From NCBI RefSeq assembly GCF_900114345.1, contig NZ_FOZJ01000002.1:496001-560000 (forward strand): a stretch of DNA of 64,000 bases, in the 5' to 3' direction. Below the pieces are notes generated by a model. It ran no database searches. It was not told the origin of the DNA and saw nothing but the letters and a program-made list of their open reading frames with translations. This DNA comes from Microbacterium sp. cf046. GTDB lineage: Bacteria; Actinomycetota; Actinomycetes; Actinomycetales; Microbacteriaceae. Positions 18,289 to 28,908 of this stretch are shown piece by piece. The position numbers were made by a program, and so were the translations under genes. Numbering within the stretch: the stretch's first letter is position 1; the number at the start of each line of letters is the position of its first letter.

Positions 18289-18294
18289 CGGGCG

Positions 18295-18300
18295 ATCGTA
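18295..18300 (-). promoter_or_regulatory. -10 element of the phzF-like gene
   Basis: On the minus strand TACGAT ends 6 nt before the ATG at 18288; no ribosome binding site is present. Confidence 0.5.
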
Positions 18301-18426
18301 GCGCCGTTAGTCGCTGTCATAGAGGGAAGCAACCCCGGTGCCGCCGCGTTGGCGCTAACTAGGATGGATACGTCATTCTCGCTGCGCCGAGGAGTATCGG
18401 CTCAGCGCCGACAGGAAGAAGAGAAC

Positions 18427-20170
<1,744 letters not shown>

Positions 20171-20191
20171 GCCCCTCAGAAGCAAGCGATC

Positions 20192-21406
20192 ATGCCTCTG
20201 CGCACCCTCGACTCGCTGGGTTCGCTCGCCGGCAAGCGCGTCATCGTCCGCTGTGATCTCAACGTCCCCCTGAAGGACGGCGCGATCACGGACGATGGCC
20301 GCGTGCGGGCGTCGCTGCCCACCCTGAACGCGCTCATCCATCAGGGCGCCCGCGTCGTCGTCTGCTCGCACCTCGGACGCCCGGAGGGCGCCCCCGATGC
20401 GCGGTACAGTCTCGCGCCCGTCGCCCAGCGGCTCTCCGAGCTGCTCGGCAAGCCCGTCGCCTTCGCCCTCGACACGGTGGGGGAGTCGGCTCACGACGCC
20501 GTCGCCGCCCTCGAGGACGGAGACGTCGCGGTTATCGAGAACCTCCGCTTCAATCCCGGGGAGACGGCGAAGGACGACGCCGAGCGTCGGGCGTTCGCGG
20601 AGGAGCTCGCCGAACTCGGCGACGTCCTCGTCTCGGACGGGTTCGGGGTCGTGCACCGCAAGCAGGCAAGCGTCTACGACCTCGCCGAGATCCTGCCGTC
20701 CGCGGCCGGACTCCTGATCGCGGCGGAGCTCGACGTGCTCGATCGTCTCACCGAGAACCCCGAGCGGCCGTACACGGTCGTCCTGGGCGGCTCGAAGGTG
20801 AGCGACAAGCTCGGCGTCATCTCGCACCTGCTGCCGCGCGTCGATCGGCTGCTCATCGGCGGAGGGATGCTGTTCACGTTCCTCGTCGCGCAGGGCCACA
20901 ATGTCGGCGCGAGCCTGCTCGAGGCGGATCAGCTCGACATCGTCCGGCAGTACCTCAAGACCGCCCAGGAGTCGGGGGTCGAGATCGTGCTGCCCACCGA
21001 TGTCGTCGTCGCATCGAAGTTCGGAGCCGACGCGGAGTACGTCGTGACGGCGGCCGACGCCATCGAGGACACCCCGTACGGCGCTTCGGGTCTCGGCCTG
21101 GACATCGGGCCCGACACGGCGGCGCGCTTCGCGGAGGTCATCCGTGACAGCCGCACGGTGTTCTGGAACGGCCCGATGGGCGTGTTCGAGCTCGCACCGT
21201 TCGCGGCAGGCACGAAGGCGGTCGCGCAGGCCCTGACCGAGGTCGACGGCCTCAGTGTCGTCGGCGGCGGCGACTCGGCTGCCGCGGTGCGGCAGCTCGG
21301 CTTCCAGGACGACCAGTTCGGTCACATCTCGACGGGCGGCGGAGCAAGCCTGGAATTCCTCGAGGGCAAGAAGCTCCCCGGACTGGAGGTCCTCGGATGG
21401 CAGTAG
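20192..21406 (+). CDS. pgk: Phosphoglycerate kinase
   Basis: A 404-aa two-domain enzyme that transfers phosphate from 1,3-bisphosphoglycerate to [11 protein letters not shown] near residue 20, SHLGRP and the hinge and nucleotide-binding segments [11 protein letters not shown] and [13 protein letters not shown] are visible. [15 protein letters not shown] closes the C-terminus, as usual. One departure is the text ENLRFNPGE, where many bacteria read ENxRFxxGE, which is within family variation. It lies 21 nt after gap and overlaps tpiA by 10 bp, so it is co-transcribed and coupled. Confidence 0.98.
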   Translation: MPLRTLDSLGSLAGKRVIVRCDLNVPLKDGAITDDGRVRASLPTLNALIHQGARVVVCSHLGRPEGAPDARYSLAPVAQRLSELLGKPVAFALDTVGESAHDAVAALEDGDVAVIENLRFNPGETAKDDAERRAFAEELAELGDVLVSDGFGVVHRKQASVYDLAEILPSAAGLLIAAELDVLDRLTENPERPYTVVLGGSKVSDKLGVISHLLPRVDRLLIGGGMLFTFLVAQGHNVGASLLEADQLDIVRQYLKTAQESGVEIVLPTDVVVASKFGADAEYVVTAADAIEDTPYGASGLGLDIGPDTAARFAEVIRDSRTVFWNGPMGVFELAPFAAGTKAVAQALTEVDGLSVVGGGDSAAAVRQLGFQDDQFGHISTGGGASLEFLEGKKLPGLEVLGWQ

Positions 21407-22185
21407 CGAGAGTCCCGCTCATCGCGGGCAACTGGAAGATGAACCTCGATCACCAGCAGGCGATCGCATTCGTGCAGAAGCTGCACTGGGCGCTGAAGGA
21501 GGCCAAGCACCTGGACGGAACCGTCGAGGTGGGGCTCTTCCCCCCGTTCACCGACCTGCGCACCGTGCAGACCCTCCTGGATGCCGACAAGATCCCGTTC
21601 GCCCTCGGCGCGCAGGACCTGTCGACGAAGGACTCCGGTGCGTACACGGGCGAGGTCTCGGGTGCGTTCCTCAAGAAGCTCAACTGCACGTACGTGATCA
21701 TCGGCCACTCCGAACGCCGCGAATACCACGCCGAGACCGACGAGATTGTGGCGGCCAAGGTGCAGGCGGCCCTGCGTCACGGACTCGTCCCGGTCATCTG
21801 CGTGGGCGAGACGCTGGAGCAGCGCGAAGAGTCCGGACCCACGGCCATCTCTGTCGGGCAGCTGGAAGTCGCGCTGGAGGGCGTCCCCGCGAGCGCCGAG
21901 ATCGTCGTGGCGTACGAGCCCGTGTGGGCGATCGGCACCGGTCAGGTCGCCTCGCCCGAGCAGGCGCAGGAGGTCTGCGCTGCACTGCGCGCCGTCATCG
22001 CCGCCAAGCTCGGTCAGGATGCCGCCGACCGCACGCGTGTGCTCTACGGCGGATCCGTCAAGTCGGGCAACATCGCGAGCTTCATGCGCGAGCCCGACGT
22101 CGACGGCGCGCTCGTGGGTGGCGCGAGCCTCGTCGTGGACGAGTTCGCGGCGATCATCCGGTTCCAGAAGCACGTCGGCGTCTGA
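21397..22185 (+). CDS. tpiA: Triosephosphate isomerase
   Basis: A 262-aa TIM-barrel enzyme interconverting dihydroxyacetone phosphate and glyceraldehyde-3-phosphate. The active-site Lys is in AGNWKMN near residue 13, the catalytic His in IIGHSERR, and the catalytic Glu in [11 protein letters not shown]. The phosphate-binding YGGSVKSGN and the closing VGGASL segment are present. The start codon lies inside pgk (10-bp overlap), so translation is coupled. It is the last gene of gap-pgk-tpiA before a fresh promoter for secG. Confidence 0.98.
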   Translation: MAVARVPLIAGNWKMNLDHQQAIAFVQKLHWALKEAKHLDGTVEVGLFPPFTDLRTVQTLLDADKIPFALGAQDLSTKDSGAYTGEVSGAFLKKLNCTYVIIGHSERREYHAETDEIVAAKVQAALRHGLVPVICVGETLEQREESGPTAISVGQLEVALEGVPASAEIVVAYEPVWAIGTGQVASPEQAQEVCAALRAVIAAKLGQDAADRTRVLYGGSVKSGNIASFMREPDVDGALVGGASLVVDEFAAIIRFQKHVGV

Positions 22186-22193
22186 CCGGCGCT

Positions 22194-22226
22194 TATACTG
22201 GAGAATCGTGCGCCCGACAGGGGCGC
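22194..22226 (+). promoter_or_regulatory. Promoter and leader hairpin of secG
   Basis: TATACT at 22194-22199, just after the tpiA stop, is one of the best -10 matches in the window. A hairpin with arms GCGCCC (22210-22215) and GGGCGC (22221-22226) follows in the leader. This suggests that secG-rbpA is transcribed separately from the glycolytic genes. Confidence 0.5.
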
Positions 22227-22244
22227 GGTGAAAGGCTTAGATCT

Positions 22245-22493
22245 GTGCAGATCCTCGAGTTCGTCCTGCAGGTGCTCCTGGGCATCACCAGCCTGCTGCT
22301 GACCCTTCTCATCCTGCTCCACAAGGGGCGCGGTGGCGGCCTCTCCGACATGTTCGGCGGCGGCATGACCTCGGCACTCGGCTCCTCCGGGCTGGCTGAG
22401 CGCAACCTCAACCGGTTCACGGTCATCCTGGCGCTGGCGTGGTTCGTGTCCATCGTGGCCCTCGGCCTCATCACGAAGTTCCAGAGCGTCTGA
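22245..22493 (+). CDS. secG: Preprotein translocase subunit SecG
   Basis: An 82-aa membrane protein of the SecYEG channel. It has two hydrophobic helices (about residues 3-23 and 57-76) joined by a Gly-rich loop with GRGGGLSDMFGG, which is the SecG hallmark. The start is GTG at 22245; this gives the usual N-terminus LEFVLQVLLG. It overlaps the next gene by one base (TGATG). Position after tpiA is conserved in actinobacteria. Confidence 0.95.
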   Translation: MQILEFVLQVLLGITSLLLTLLILLHKGRGGGLSDMFGGGMTSALGSSGLAERNLNRFTVILALAWFVSIVALGLITKFQSV

Positions 22494-22849
22494 TGGCCAC
22501 CGGCGGAAATGCGATCCGGGGCACGCGCGTCGGCGCGGGCCCGATGGGCGAACAGGACCACGGCTTCCACGCGGAGCGGATCGCGATCTCCTACTGGGAC
22601 GCCCTCGGCAACGAGACGGTGCGCTACTTCGCGGCCGGCATCCCCGAAGAGGAGATCCCGGACACGATCGACTCGCCGCACTCCGGTCTTCCCGCCGGGC
22701 GCGACAAGGAGAACCCTCCTGCGCTGGCCAAGACCGAGCCGTACAAGACCCACCTGGCATACGTGAAGGAACGCCGCACCGAGGAAGAGGCCGAGCAGCT
22801 CCTCGACGACGCGCTCAAGCAGCTGCGGGAGCGTCGCGGTCAGGATTGA
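22493..22849 (+). CDS. rbpA: RNA polymerase-binding protein RbpA
   Basis: A 118-aa actinobacterial transcription factor that binds the main sigma factor and the polymerase beta subunit and stabilises open complexes. The N-terminus reads GGNAIRGTRVGAGPMGE, which is the core-binding and basic linker region seen in RbpA proteins. It then has YWDALGNETVRYFAAGIPEEEIPDTIDSP and a helical C-terminal sigma-binding segment (KERRTEEEAEQLLDDALKQL). The zinc-binding Cys residues known from Streptomyces RbpA are absent. The ATG at 22493 overlaps the secG stop, so the pair is coupled. Confidence 0.95.
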   Translation: MATGGNAIRGTRVGAGPMGEQDHGFHAERIAISYWDALGNETVRYFAAGIPEEEIPDTIDSPHSGLPAGRDKENPPALAKTEPYKTHLAYVKERRTEEEAEQLLDDALKQLRERRGQD

Positions 22850-22863
22850 GCGGCCTGCTCAAT
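22845..22863. terminator. Inverted repeat carrying both stop codons of rbpA and pgl
   Basis: ATTGAGC (22845-22851) and GCTCAAT (22857-22863) pair perfectly around a 5-nt loop. The rbpA TGA is in one arm and the pgl stop (TCA on this strand) in the other. Confidence 0.5.
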
Positions 22864-23641
22864 ACTCCTGGTCGATGAGCTCCGGCGGCACCTGCGAAGC
22901 CGCCGCCTCGTCGACGAAGAAGATCGTCCGCTTGCGCCCTTTCGCGCCCGCGACGGGCACGCTCGCATAGCTGGCTCCCGCGAGCGCGAGGCCCAGGGCT
23001 GATGCCTTGTCGGTGCCGGCAAGCACGAGCCACACGCGTCGCGAGCCGTTGATCACCGGACGGGTCAGCGAGACCCGCTCGGGCGGCGGCTTCGGCGAGT
23101 CGCGCACGGGCACGGCGACGAGGTCGGTGATCAGGATCTCGGCGCGATCGGGGAACAGCGAGGCGATGTGGCCGTCCGGTCCGACGCCGAGGAAGCAGAT
23201 GTCGAACGACGGCCACGGCGTGCCGTCCTCCTGCGGAAACCGGGCGAGCTCAGCGGCGTACCGCTCCGCCGCGGCATCCAGGTCGAGACCCTCGTCGCTG
23301 GCAGCCATCGTGTGGATGTTCTCCGATGGGATCTCCAGCTCATCCAGCAGCGCGTCCTGGGCCAGCAGGTCGTTCCTGTCGGCGTGGCCGCGGGGGACGA
23401 ACCGCTCATCGCTCCACCAGAAGTGCACGCGCGACCAGTCGACGCGGTCGCGTCGCGGGTGACGCGCGGCCGCGGCGAGCACCGCCGACCCCATCGACCC
23501 TCCGGTGAGCGACACGTGGACCAGGGCTCCGTCGGCGCTGCACTTGGCGAGGCGGTTCACGAACCGTGCGGCGACGGACTCAGCGAGAGCGGTGGGATCA
23601 GCGCTGATCACAACCCGCTTCTCGTTGCTGAATTCAGCCAT
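22859..23641 (-). CDS. pgl: 6-phosphogluconolactonase
   Basis: A 260-aa enzyme that hydrolyses 6-phosphogluconolactone, step two of the oxidative pentose phosphate pathway. Family marks are LTGGSMG near residue 46, the WSRVHFWWSDERFVPR segment, and CFLGVGPDGHIASLFP. It is the last gene of the minus-strand operon tkt-tal-pgi-zwf-opcA-pgl and overlaps opcA by 8 bp. It is convergent with rbpA. Confidence 0.96.
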   Translation of the reverse strand: MAEFSNEKRVVISADPTALAESVAARFVNRLAKCSADGALVHVSLTGGSMGSAVLAAAARHPRRDRVDWSRVHFWWSDERFVPRGHADRNDLLAQDALLDELEIPSENIHTMAASDEGLDLDAAAERYAAELARFPQEDGTPWPSFDICFLGVGPDGHIASLFPDRAEILITDLVAVPVRDSPKPPPERVSLTRPVINGSRRVWLVLAGTDKASALGLALAGASYASVPVAGAKGRKRTIFFVDEAAASQVPPELIDQEY

Positions 23642-24587
23642 GCGTCTCCTGCGTCGCCGGTTCCAAGAGCTCCCAGCCCTCGGTGATCACTCGACCATAC
23701 AGGACGTCCGGATCGAGGCGCCGGAGCTCCTCCGCGAGGCACTCGCGAAGCGTGCGGCGAGGCAGCACGAGGTCGTGCTCCGGCTGGCCGGGCTGCGTCA
23801 GGCAGGCGATCGCGGGGGATGAGCGCTCGAGCACGACGTCACCGCCGGCGCGGGTCAGTCGCACCGACTTGATCCCGTCGCTCCACTCGTCCTCCGGCAG
23901 GTAGCGCCAGTCCACCGGGACGTCGAGCATGAGACGCAGCCAGGCGGCCAGCAGTGCCGTGGACGGCGAGCTGGCGGCGCCGCGCACCTGGACGGCGGTG
24001 ACCGCATCGTACGGCGGCTGGTCGAGCACGGCGGCGAGCTGTTCGCGCCAGTGCGTCAGTCGCGTCCAGGCGAGATCGGTGTCGCCGGGCGCCTGGTTCT
24101 TGCCGAGTGAGGCGACCCACGCTGCGGGATCCGATTTGGTCGCGGCATCCGTGATCCGTCGCTGCGCGATCCGGCCGATCGAGGTCGTCGAGGGTGACTC
24201 GGGCGTCTTGTTCGGCCACCACACCACGACCGGCGCGTCGGGCAGGAGCAGACCGGTAACGAGGCTCTCGAGGTTGGAGCTGCCCGCTTCGCCGAAGGCG
24301 CGCAGGGTGATGACCTCGCTCGCGCCGGCGTCGCCGCCGACGCGGATCTGGGCGTCCAATCGCGAATCGGTGTCGGTGCTCCCGTCGATCATGACCACGA
24401 TCACGCGCATGGGGTGCTCGCGCGACGCGTCGTTGGCGGCCTCGACGACCTCCTCGAGCGACCCTTCGCGAGTGAGGATGATCAACGTCAGGACGCGGCC
24501 CAACGCGACGGCACCGCCCTCTTCGCGGACGTTGACGAGCGCCCGCGAGATCTTACTGACGGTGGTGTCGGGCAGGTCGACGATCAC
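23634..24587 (-). CDS. opcA: Glucose-6-phosphate dehydrogenase assembly protein OpcA
   Basis: A 317-aa protein of the OpcA family, found in cyanobacteria and actinobacteria next to zwf. It assists oligomerisation and redox control of glucose-6-phosphate dehydrogenase. The N-terminal MIVDLPDTTVSKISRALVNVREEGGAVALGRVLTL and the LLPDAPVVVWWPNKTP segment are typical (written here in separate reading of shorter parts: DLPDTTVSKISRAL and PVVVWWPNKTP). It overlaps zwf by 4 bp upstream and pgl by 8 bp downstream, so all three are translationally linked. Confidence 0.95.
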   Translation of the reverse strand: MIVDLPDTTVSKISRALVNVREEGGAVALGRVLTLIILTREGSLEEVVEAANDASREHPMRVIVVMIDGSTDTDSRLDAQIRVGGDAGASEVITLRAFGEAGSSNLESLVTGLLLPDAPVVVWWPNKTPESPSTTSIGRIAQRRITDAATKSDPAAWVASLGKNQAPGDTDLAWTRLTHWREQLAAVLDQPPYDAVTAVQVRGAASSPSTALLAAWLRLMLDVPVDWRYLPEDEWSDGIKSVRLTRAGGDVVLERSSPAIACLTQPGQPEHDLVLPRRTLRECLAEELRRLDPDVLYGRVITEGWELLEPATQETHG

Positions 24588-26134
24588 GGCCGCCTCCAGG
24601 TGCGTCCATCGCGGGAGAGCATCTCATCCGCGGATTTCGGTCCCCACGATCCGGGGGCGTACTGCTCGAGCGGTCCGCCCTGGGCAGTCCAGAACTCCTC
24701 GATCGGGTCGAGGATCTTCCAGGAGAGCTCGACCTCCTCGTGGCGGGGGAACAGGGGAGGGTCGCCCAGGAGGACGTCGAGGATGAGCCGCTCGTACGCT
24801 TCGGGACTCGCTTCGGTGAAGGCGTGCCCGTAGCCGAAGTCCATCGTGACGTCGCGCACCTGCGCACCCGCACCCGGCACCTTCGATCCGAATCGGATCG
24901 TCACGCCCTCGTCGGGCTGGACGCGGATCACGAGCGCGTTCTGGCCCTGCCCGGAGGTCTGGCTGCGCGAGAAGAGCTGTTCCGGTGCACGCTTGAACAC
25001 GACGGCGATCTCGGTGACGCGCCGGCCGAGCCGCTTGCCGGTGCGGAGGTAGAACGGGACTCCGGCCCACCGTCGCGTGTTGACCTCGAGCGTGATGGCC
25101 GCGTAGGTCTCGGTCGTGGACTCGGGGTTCATCCCGTCCTCTTCGAGGAATCCGAGGACCTTCTCGCCGCCCTGCCAGCCGCCGGCGTACTGGCCGCGCG
25201 CGGTCGAACGGGCCAGATCCTTGGGGAGGGTCACCGCCGCGAGCACCTTCTCCTTCTCGGCACGCAGGTTCTTCGCGTCGAACGAGATCGGCTCCTCCAT
25301 GGCCGTCAGGGCCATGAGCTGGAGCAGGTGATTCTGGATCACGTCACGCGCCGCGCCGATGCCGTCGTAGTAGCCGGCGCGGCCGCCCACCCCGATGTCC
25401 TCGGCCATCGTGATCTGGACGTGGTCGACGTAGTTCGCATTCCAGATCGGCTCGTACAACTCGTTGGCGAAGCGCAGCGCCAGGATGTTCTGGACCGTCT
25501 CCTTGCCGAGGTAGTGGTCGATGCGGAAGATCGAATCGGTCGGGAACGCCGAGCGGAGCGCGTCGTTGAGTGACTGCGCCGAGGCGAGATCGTGGCCGAA
25601 CGGCTTCTCGATCACCACACGGCGCCAGCGCTCGGGCTGGTCTGCGGTGTCATCGACCAGGCCCGATGCCTTCAGCTGCTCCGCGACGAGCGGGAAGTCC
25701 TTCGGCGGGATCGAGAGGTAGAACGCGTGGTTTCCCATCGTGCCGCGCTCGACGTCGAGCTTGTCGACCGTCTCACGAAGGCGACGGAACGCGTCCGGGT
25801 CGTCGAACTCCCCGGAGACGAAGCGGATGCCCTGCAGCAGCTGCTGCCAGGTCTCCTCGCGGAACTCCGTGCGGGAGTGATCCTTGACCGCTTCCCGCAC
25901 GACCTGCGCGAAGTCCTGGTCCTCCCAGTCGCGCCGCGCGAAGCCGACGAGTGCGAACCCGGGCGGCAGGAGCCCTCGGTTGGCCAGGTCGTACACCGCG
26001 GGCATGAGCTTCTTGCGCGAGAGGTCTCCGGTCACGCCGAAGATCACGAGCGCGCTCGGCCCGGCGATCCGGTTCAGCCGGTGATCCTCCGGGTCGCGCA
26101 GCGGATTGTGGCCGCGCGAGATCTCCACGGTCAT
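24584..26134 (-). CDS. zwf: Glucose-6-phosphate 1-dehydrogenase
   Basis: A 516-aa enzyme that oxidises glucose-6-phosphate with NADP, the entry to the pentose phosphate pathway. The nucleotide-binding motif is IFGVTGDLSRKKL near residue 32, and the substrate-binding and catalytic segment is RIDHYLGKE near residue 205. The later VPFYLRTGKRL is also conserved. Length is normal. It lies 30 nt after pgi and overlaps opcA by 4 bp. Confidence 0.98.
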   Translation of the reverse strand: MTVEISRGHNPLRDPEDHRLNRIAGPSALVIFGVTGDLSRKKLMPAVYDLANRGLLPPGFALVGFARRDWEDQDFAQVVREAVKDHSRTEFREETWQQLLQGIRFVSGEFDDPDAFRRLRETVDKLDVERGTMGNHAFYLSIPPKDFPLVAEQLKASGLVDDTADQPERWRRVVIEKPFGHDLASAQSLNDALRSAFPTDSIFRIDHYLGKETVQNILALRFANELYEPIWNANYVDHVQITMAEDIGVGGRAGYYDGIGAARDVIQNHLLQLMALTAMEEPISFDAKNLRAEKEKVLAAVTLPKDLARSTARGQYAGGWQGGEKVLGFLEEDGMNPESTTETYAAITLEVNTRRWAGVPFYLRTGKRLGRRVTEIAVVFKRAPEQLFSRSQTSGQGQNALVIRVQPDEGVTIRFGSKVPGAGAQVRDVTMDFGYGHAFTEASPEAYERLILDVLLGDPPLFPRHEEVELSWKILDPIEEFWTAQGGPLEQYAPGSWGPKSADEMLSRDGRTWRRP

Positions 26135-26164
26135 TGGGCGTGCACCGTCATGTCGGGTGGGCTC

Positions 26165-27787
26165 CTATTGGGCGGCTTCGAAGAGCGTGAGCACCTCGGC
26201 CTGGGGATCGGTGAGGGTGAGCGTGACGACCGGGCGTCCGTGACCGTCGGCGAGGACGCTCGCGTCGCCCGCGGCCTGCGCCTGGATCAGCTGACCGAAC
26301 GTGAACGGGCGACCGGGGATCTCGAGGTCGACGTCGGTCTGCTCGAGGATCTGCAGGAACACGCCCACGGCGGGGCCGCCCTTGTGGAACTGCCCGGTCG
26401 AGTGCAGGAAGCGGGGGCCCCAGCCGAACGTGACGGGTCGATCGGAATCGGCCGCGATGAGTTCGCGCAGGCCCTGCAGCTGCGGCAGGCGAAGCCGGTC
26501 GACATATGCCTGGATCGACACGTACCCGTCCTCGGGGATCCGGGCCCACAGCGCGTCGAGCACTCCGGCGACCGTTCCGGATGCCGCGAGCGCGGGATCC
26601 GAGACGCGGACCTCGACGCCGTCGACGGCGAACGCCGGTTCCGTGGGCTCGGGCCGTGCATCGAGGAGGCCGCGTGCCGCGATCTTGGCCGACTCGACAT
26701 CCGGCTGGTCGAAGGGGTTGATCCCCAGCATCCGTCCGGCGATCGCCGTGGCGTACTCCCACACGACGAACTGCGCGGCGAGCGACCCGCTGATGAGGAT
26801 CTCGCCTTCGTGCCGCTCACGGAAGTGGAATTCGTTGGCTTCGTCGACGATGCGCACGATCTGCATGTCGGCGGGCGGGCTCTCCACTTCGGGGGAGACG
26901 GGCAGGAGGACCACGGGCAGGATGCCGGTGCCTTCCTTTCCGGTGGACTCGGCGACGAGCTGCTCGATCCAATCGGGCAGGCCGATGATGTGCGTGCCGT
27001 CGGTGACCAGGCCCAGCTTGTCGCGACGCGGATCGCCGCCCGCGATCGCGGCGGCGAGCACGAGGGCGGGGTTGTCGGCGCTGTCGATGGCGACCTCGAG
27101 AAGCGTGGCTTCTGCCTCCTCGAGGAGCACGCGCAGATCCACGCCGGCCAGGCCCGTCGGCACGAGGCCGAATGCGGTGAGCGCGGAGTAGCGGCCGCCG
27201 ACGGTCGGATCCGCGTTGAACACGCGGTATCCCTCGGCGCGGGCGGCCTCATCGAGCGGCGAGCCGGGGTCGGTGACCACGACGATCCGTTCGACGGGAT
27301 CGATGCCGAGATCGCGGAACGCTGCTTCGAAGGCCCGCTTGGCCGAGTCGGTCTCGACCGTCGAGCCGGACTTCGACGAGACGACCAGCACGGTCTGCTG
27401 GAGGCCGCCGGCCTCGGCGTCGCCGTCGAGCGCGGCGAGCACCTGTCCTGGCGCGGTCGAGTCGAGGATGACGAGCGGGACGCCGGAGGTCTGCGCGATC
27501 ACCTCGGGGGCGAGCGAGGATCCGCCCATTCCCGCCAGGACGACCCGCGTGACCCCCTTCGCGACGAGCTCGGCGCGCAGCGCCTCGATCTCGGGCACCA
27601 GGGGCTGCGACACCGACACCGACTGCACCCAGCCGAGCCGCTGGGACGCCTCGGACTCCGCCGCAGGACCCCACAGCGACGAGTCGCCCGCGGTGATGCC
27701 GGAGGCGACCAGGTCGGCGATCAGGCCGGGCAGGGTCTCGTGGACGACCGACTTGACATGGCCGGTCAGGTGGATCTCAAAGCTCAT
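26165..27787 (-). CDS. pgi: Glucose-6-phosphate isomerase
   Basis: A 540-aa isomerase of glucose-6-phosphate and fructose-6-phosphate. The SIS-domain substrate site reads LAGMGGSSLAPEV near residue 83, and the second half has VVSSKSGSTVET. The sequence is of the shorter, divergent type found fused or beside transaldolase in actinobacteria rather than the E. coli type. The ATG at 27787 shares one base with the tal stop (TGATG), which fixes the start and implies coupling; a longer open frame to 27850 would run into tal. Confidence 0.95.
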   Translation of the reverse strand: MSFEIHLTGHVKSVVHETLPGLIADLVASGITAGDSSLWGPAAESEASQRLGWVQSVSVSQPLVPEIEALRAELVAKGVTRVVLAGMGGSSLAPEVIAQTSGVPLVILDSTAPGQVLAALDGDAEAGGLQQTVLVVSSKSGSTVETDSAKRAFEAAFRDLGIDPVERIVVVTDPGSPLDEAARAEGYRVFNADPTVGGRYSALTAFGLVPTGLAGVDLRVLLEEAEATLLEVAIDSADNPALVLAAAIAGGDPRRDKLGLVTDGTHIIGLPDWIEQLVAESTGKEGTGILPVVLLPVSPEVESPPADMQIVRIVDEANEFHFRERHEGEILISGSLAAQFVVWEYATAIAGRMLGINPFDQPDVESAKIAARGLLDARPEPTEPAFAVDGVEVRVSDPALAASGTVAGVLDALWARIPEDGYVSIQAYVDRLRLPQLQGLRELIAADSDRPVTFGWGPRFLHSTGQFHKGGPAVGVFLQILEQTDVDLEIPGRPFTFGQLIQAQAAGDASVLADGHGRPVVTLTLTDPQAEVLTLFEAAQ

Positions 27788-28908
27788 CAGACGGCCGCCG
27801 CGGCGGGACCCTGGAGCGCCTTCGCGACGGTGTCCTTCAGCTCGTGCCACGAGCCGATGAACTTCTCCACGCCTTCGTCCTCGAGCACCTGCGTGACGTC
27901 GGCGAAGTCCACGCCGACCGCGGCGAGCTCGGCGAAGACGCCGTGCGCGTCACCGTAGTTGCCGGTGATCGTGTCGCCGGTGACCACGCCGTGGTCGAAC
28001 GTCGCCTCGAGCGTCTTCTCGGGCATGGTGTTGACGGTTCCGCGGGCCACGAGCTCGGTGACGTACAGGGTGTCCGGCAGTGCGGGGTCTTTGACGCCCG
28101 TCGAAGCCCACAGCGGGCGCTGGACGTGGGCGCCTGCCTCCTTGAGCGCGGTGACGCGGTCGGTCGCGAACCGGTCCTCGAACAGCTCGTAGGCGAGGCG
28201 GGCGTTCGCGACGCCGGCCTTGCTCTTGAGCGCCTCGGCCTCAGGGGTGCCGATCGCGGTGAGCCGCTTGTCGACCTCGGTGTCCACGCGAGAGACGAAG
28301 AACGATGCGACCGAGTGGATCGTGGACAGGTCGATGCCGGCGGCCTGCGCCTTCTCGAGCCCGGCCAGGTACGCATCGATGACCTCGGCGTAGCGCTCGA
28401 GGCTGAAGATCAGCGTGACGTTGACCGAGATGCCGGCGCCGATGACCTCGGTGATCGCGGGCAGGCCCGCCTTGGTCGCGGGGATCTTGATGAGGGCGTT
28501 CGGGCGGTCGACCGAGGCCCACAGCTCCTTGGCCTGGGCGACCGTGGCGTCGGTGTCGTGCGCGAGGTCGGGAGAGACCTCGATCGACACGCGACCGTCG
28601 AGACCCCCGGTGGCGTCGTAGACCGGCCGGAAGACATCGGATGCGGCGCGGACGTCGTCGGTCGTGATCGTGAAGATCGCGTCGTCGACGCTCGCTCCGG
28701 TCCGCGCGAGGTCGGTGATCTGGCCGGCGTAGTCGAAGGAGCCCGATCCGATCGCCCCGGCGAAGATCGTCGGGTTCGTCGTCACCCCGACCACGTTGCG
28801 CGTGGCGATGAGGTCGGCGAGGTTGCCGGTCGTGATCCGCGATCGTGAGAGGTCGTCGAGCCAGATGCTCACGCCCTCGTCTGACAGGTGCTTGGTGGGG
28901 GTGCTCAT
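27787..28908 (-). CDS. tal: Transaldolase
   Basis: A 373-aa enzyme that moves dihydroxyacetone units between sugar phosphates in the non-oxidative pentose phosphate pathway. [10 protein letters not shown] near residue 40 and the Schiff-base Lys in [12 protein letters not shown] are diagnostic, and [11 protein letters not shown] follows. The long actinobacterial form ends with a C-terminal extension including [18 protein letters not shown]. Its start overlaps the tkt stop by 4 bp (ATGA). Confidence 0.97.
   Translation of the reverse strand: MSTPTKHLSDEGVSIWLDDLSRSRITTGNLADLIATRNVVGVTTNPTIFAGAIGSGSFDYAGQITDLARTGASVDDAIFTITTDDVRAASDVFRPVYDATGGLDGRVSIEVSPDLAHDTDATVAQAKELWASVDRPNALIKIPATKAGLPAITEVIGAGISVNVTLIFSLERYAEVIDAYLAGLEKAQAAGIDLSTIHSVASFFVSRVDTEVDKRLTAIGTPEAEALKSKAGVANARLAYELFEDRFATDRVTALKEAGAHVQRPLWASTGVKDPALPDTLYVTELVARGTVNTMPEKTLEATFDHGVVTGDTITGNYGDAHGVFAELAAVGVDFADVTQVLEDEGVEKFIGSWHELKDTVAKALQGPAAAAV

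Noticed and set aside
25592..27958. 788-codon plus-strand frame antisense to zwf, pgi and tal
   Set aside because: High-GC antisense frames lack stop codons by chance; three clear enzymes occupy the other strand.
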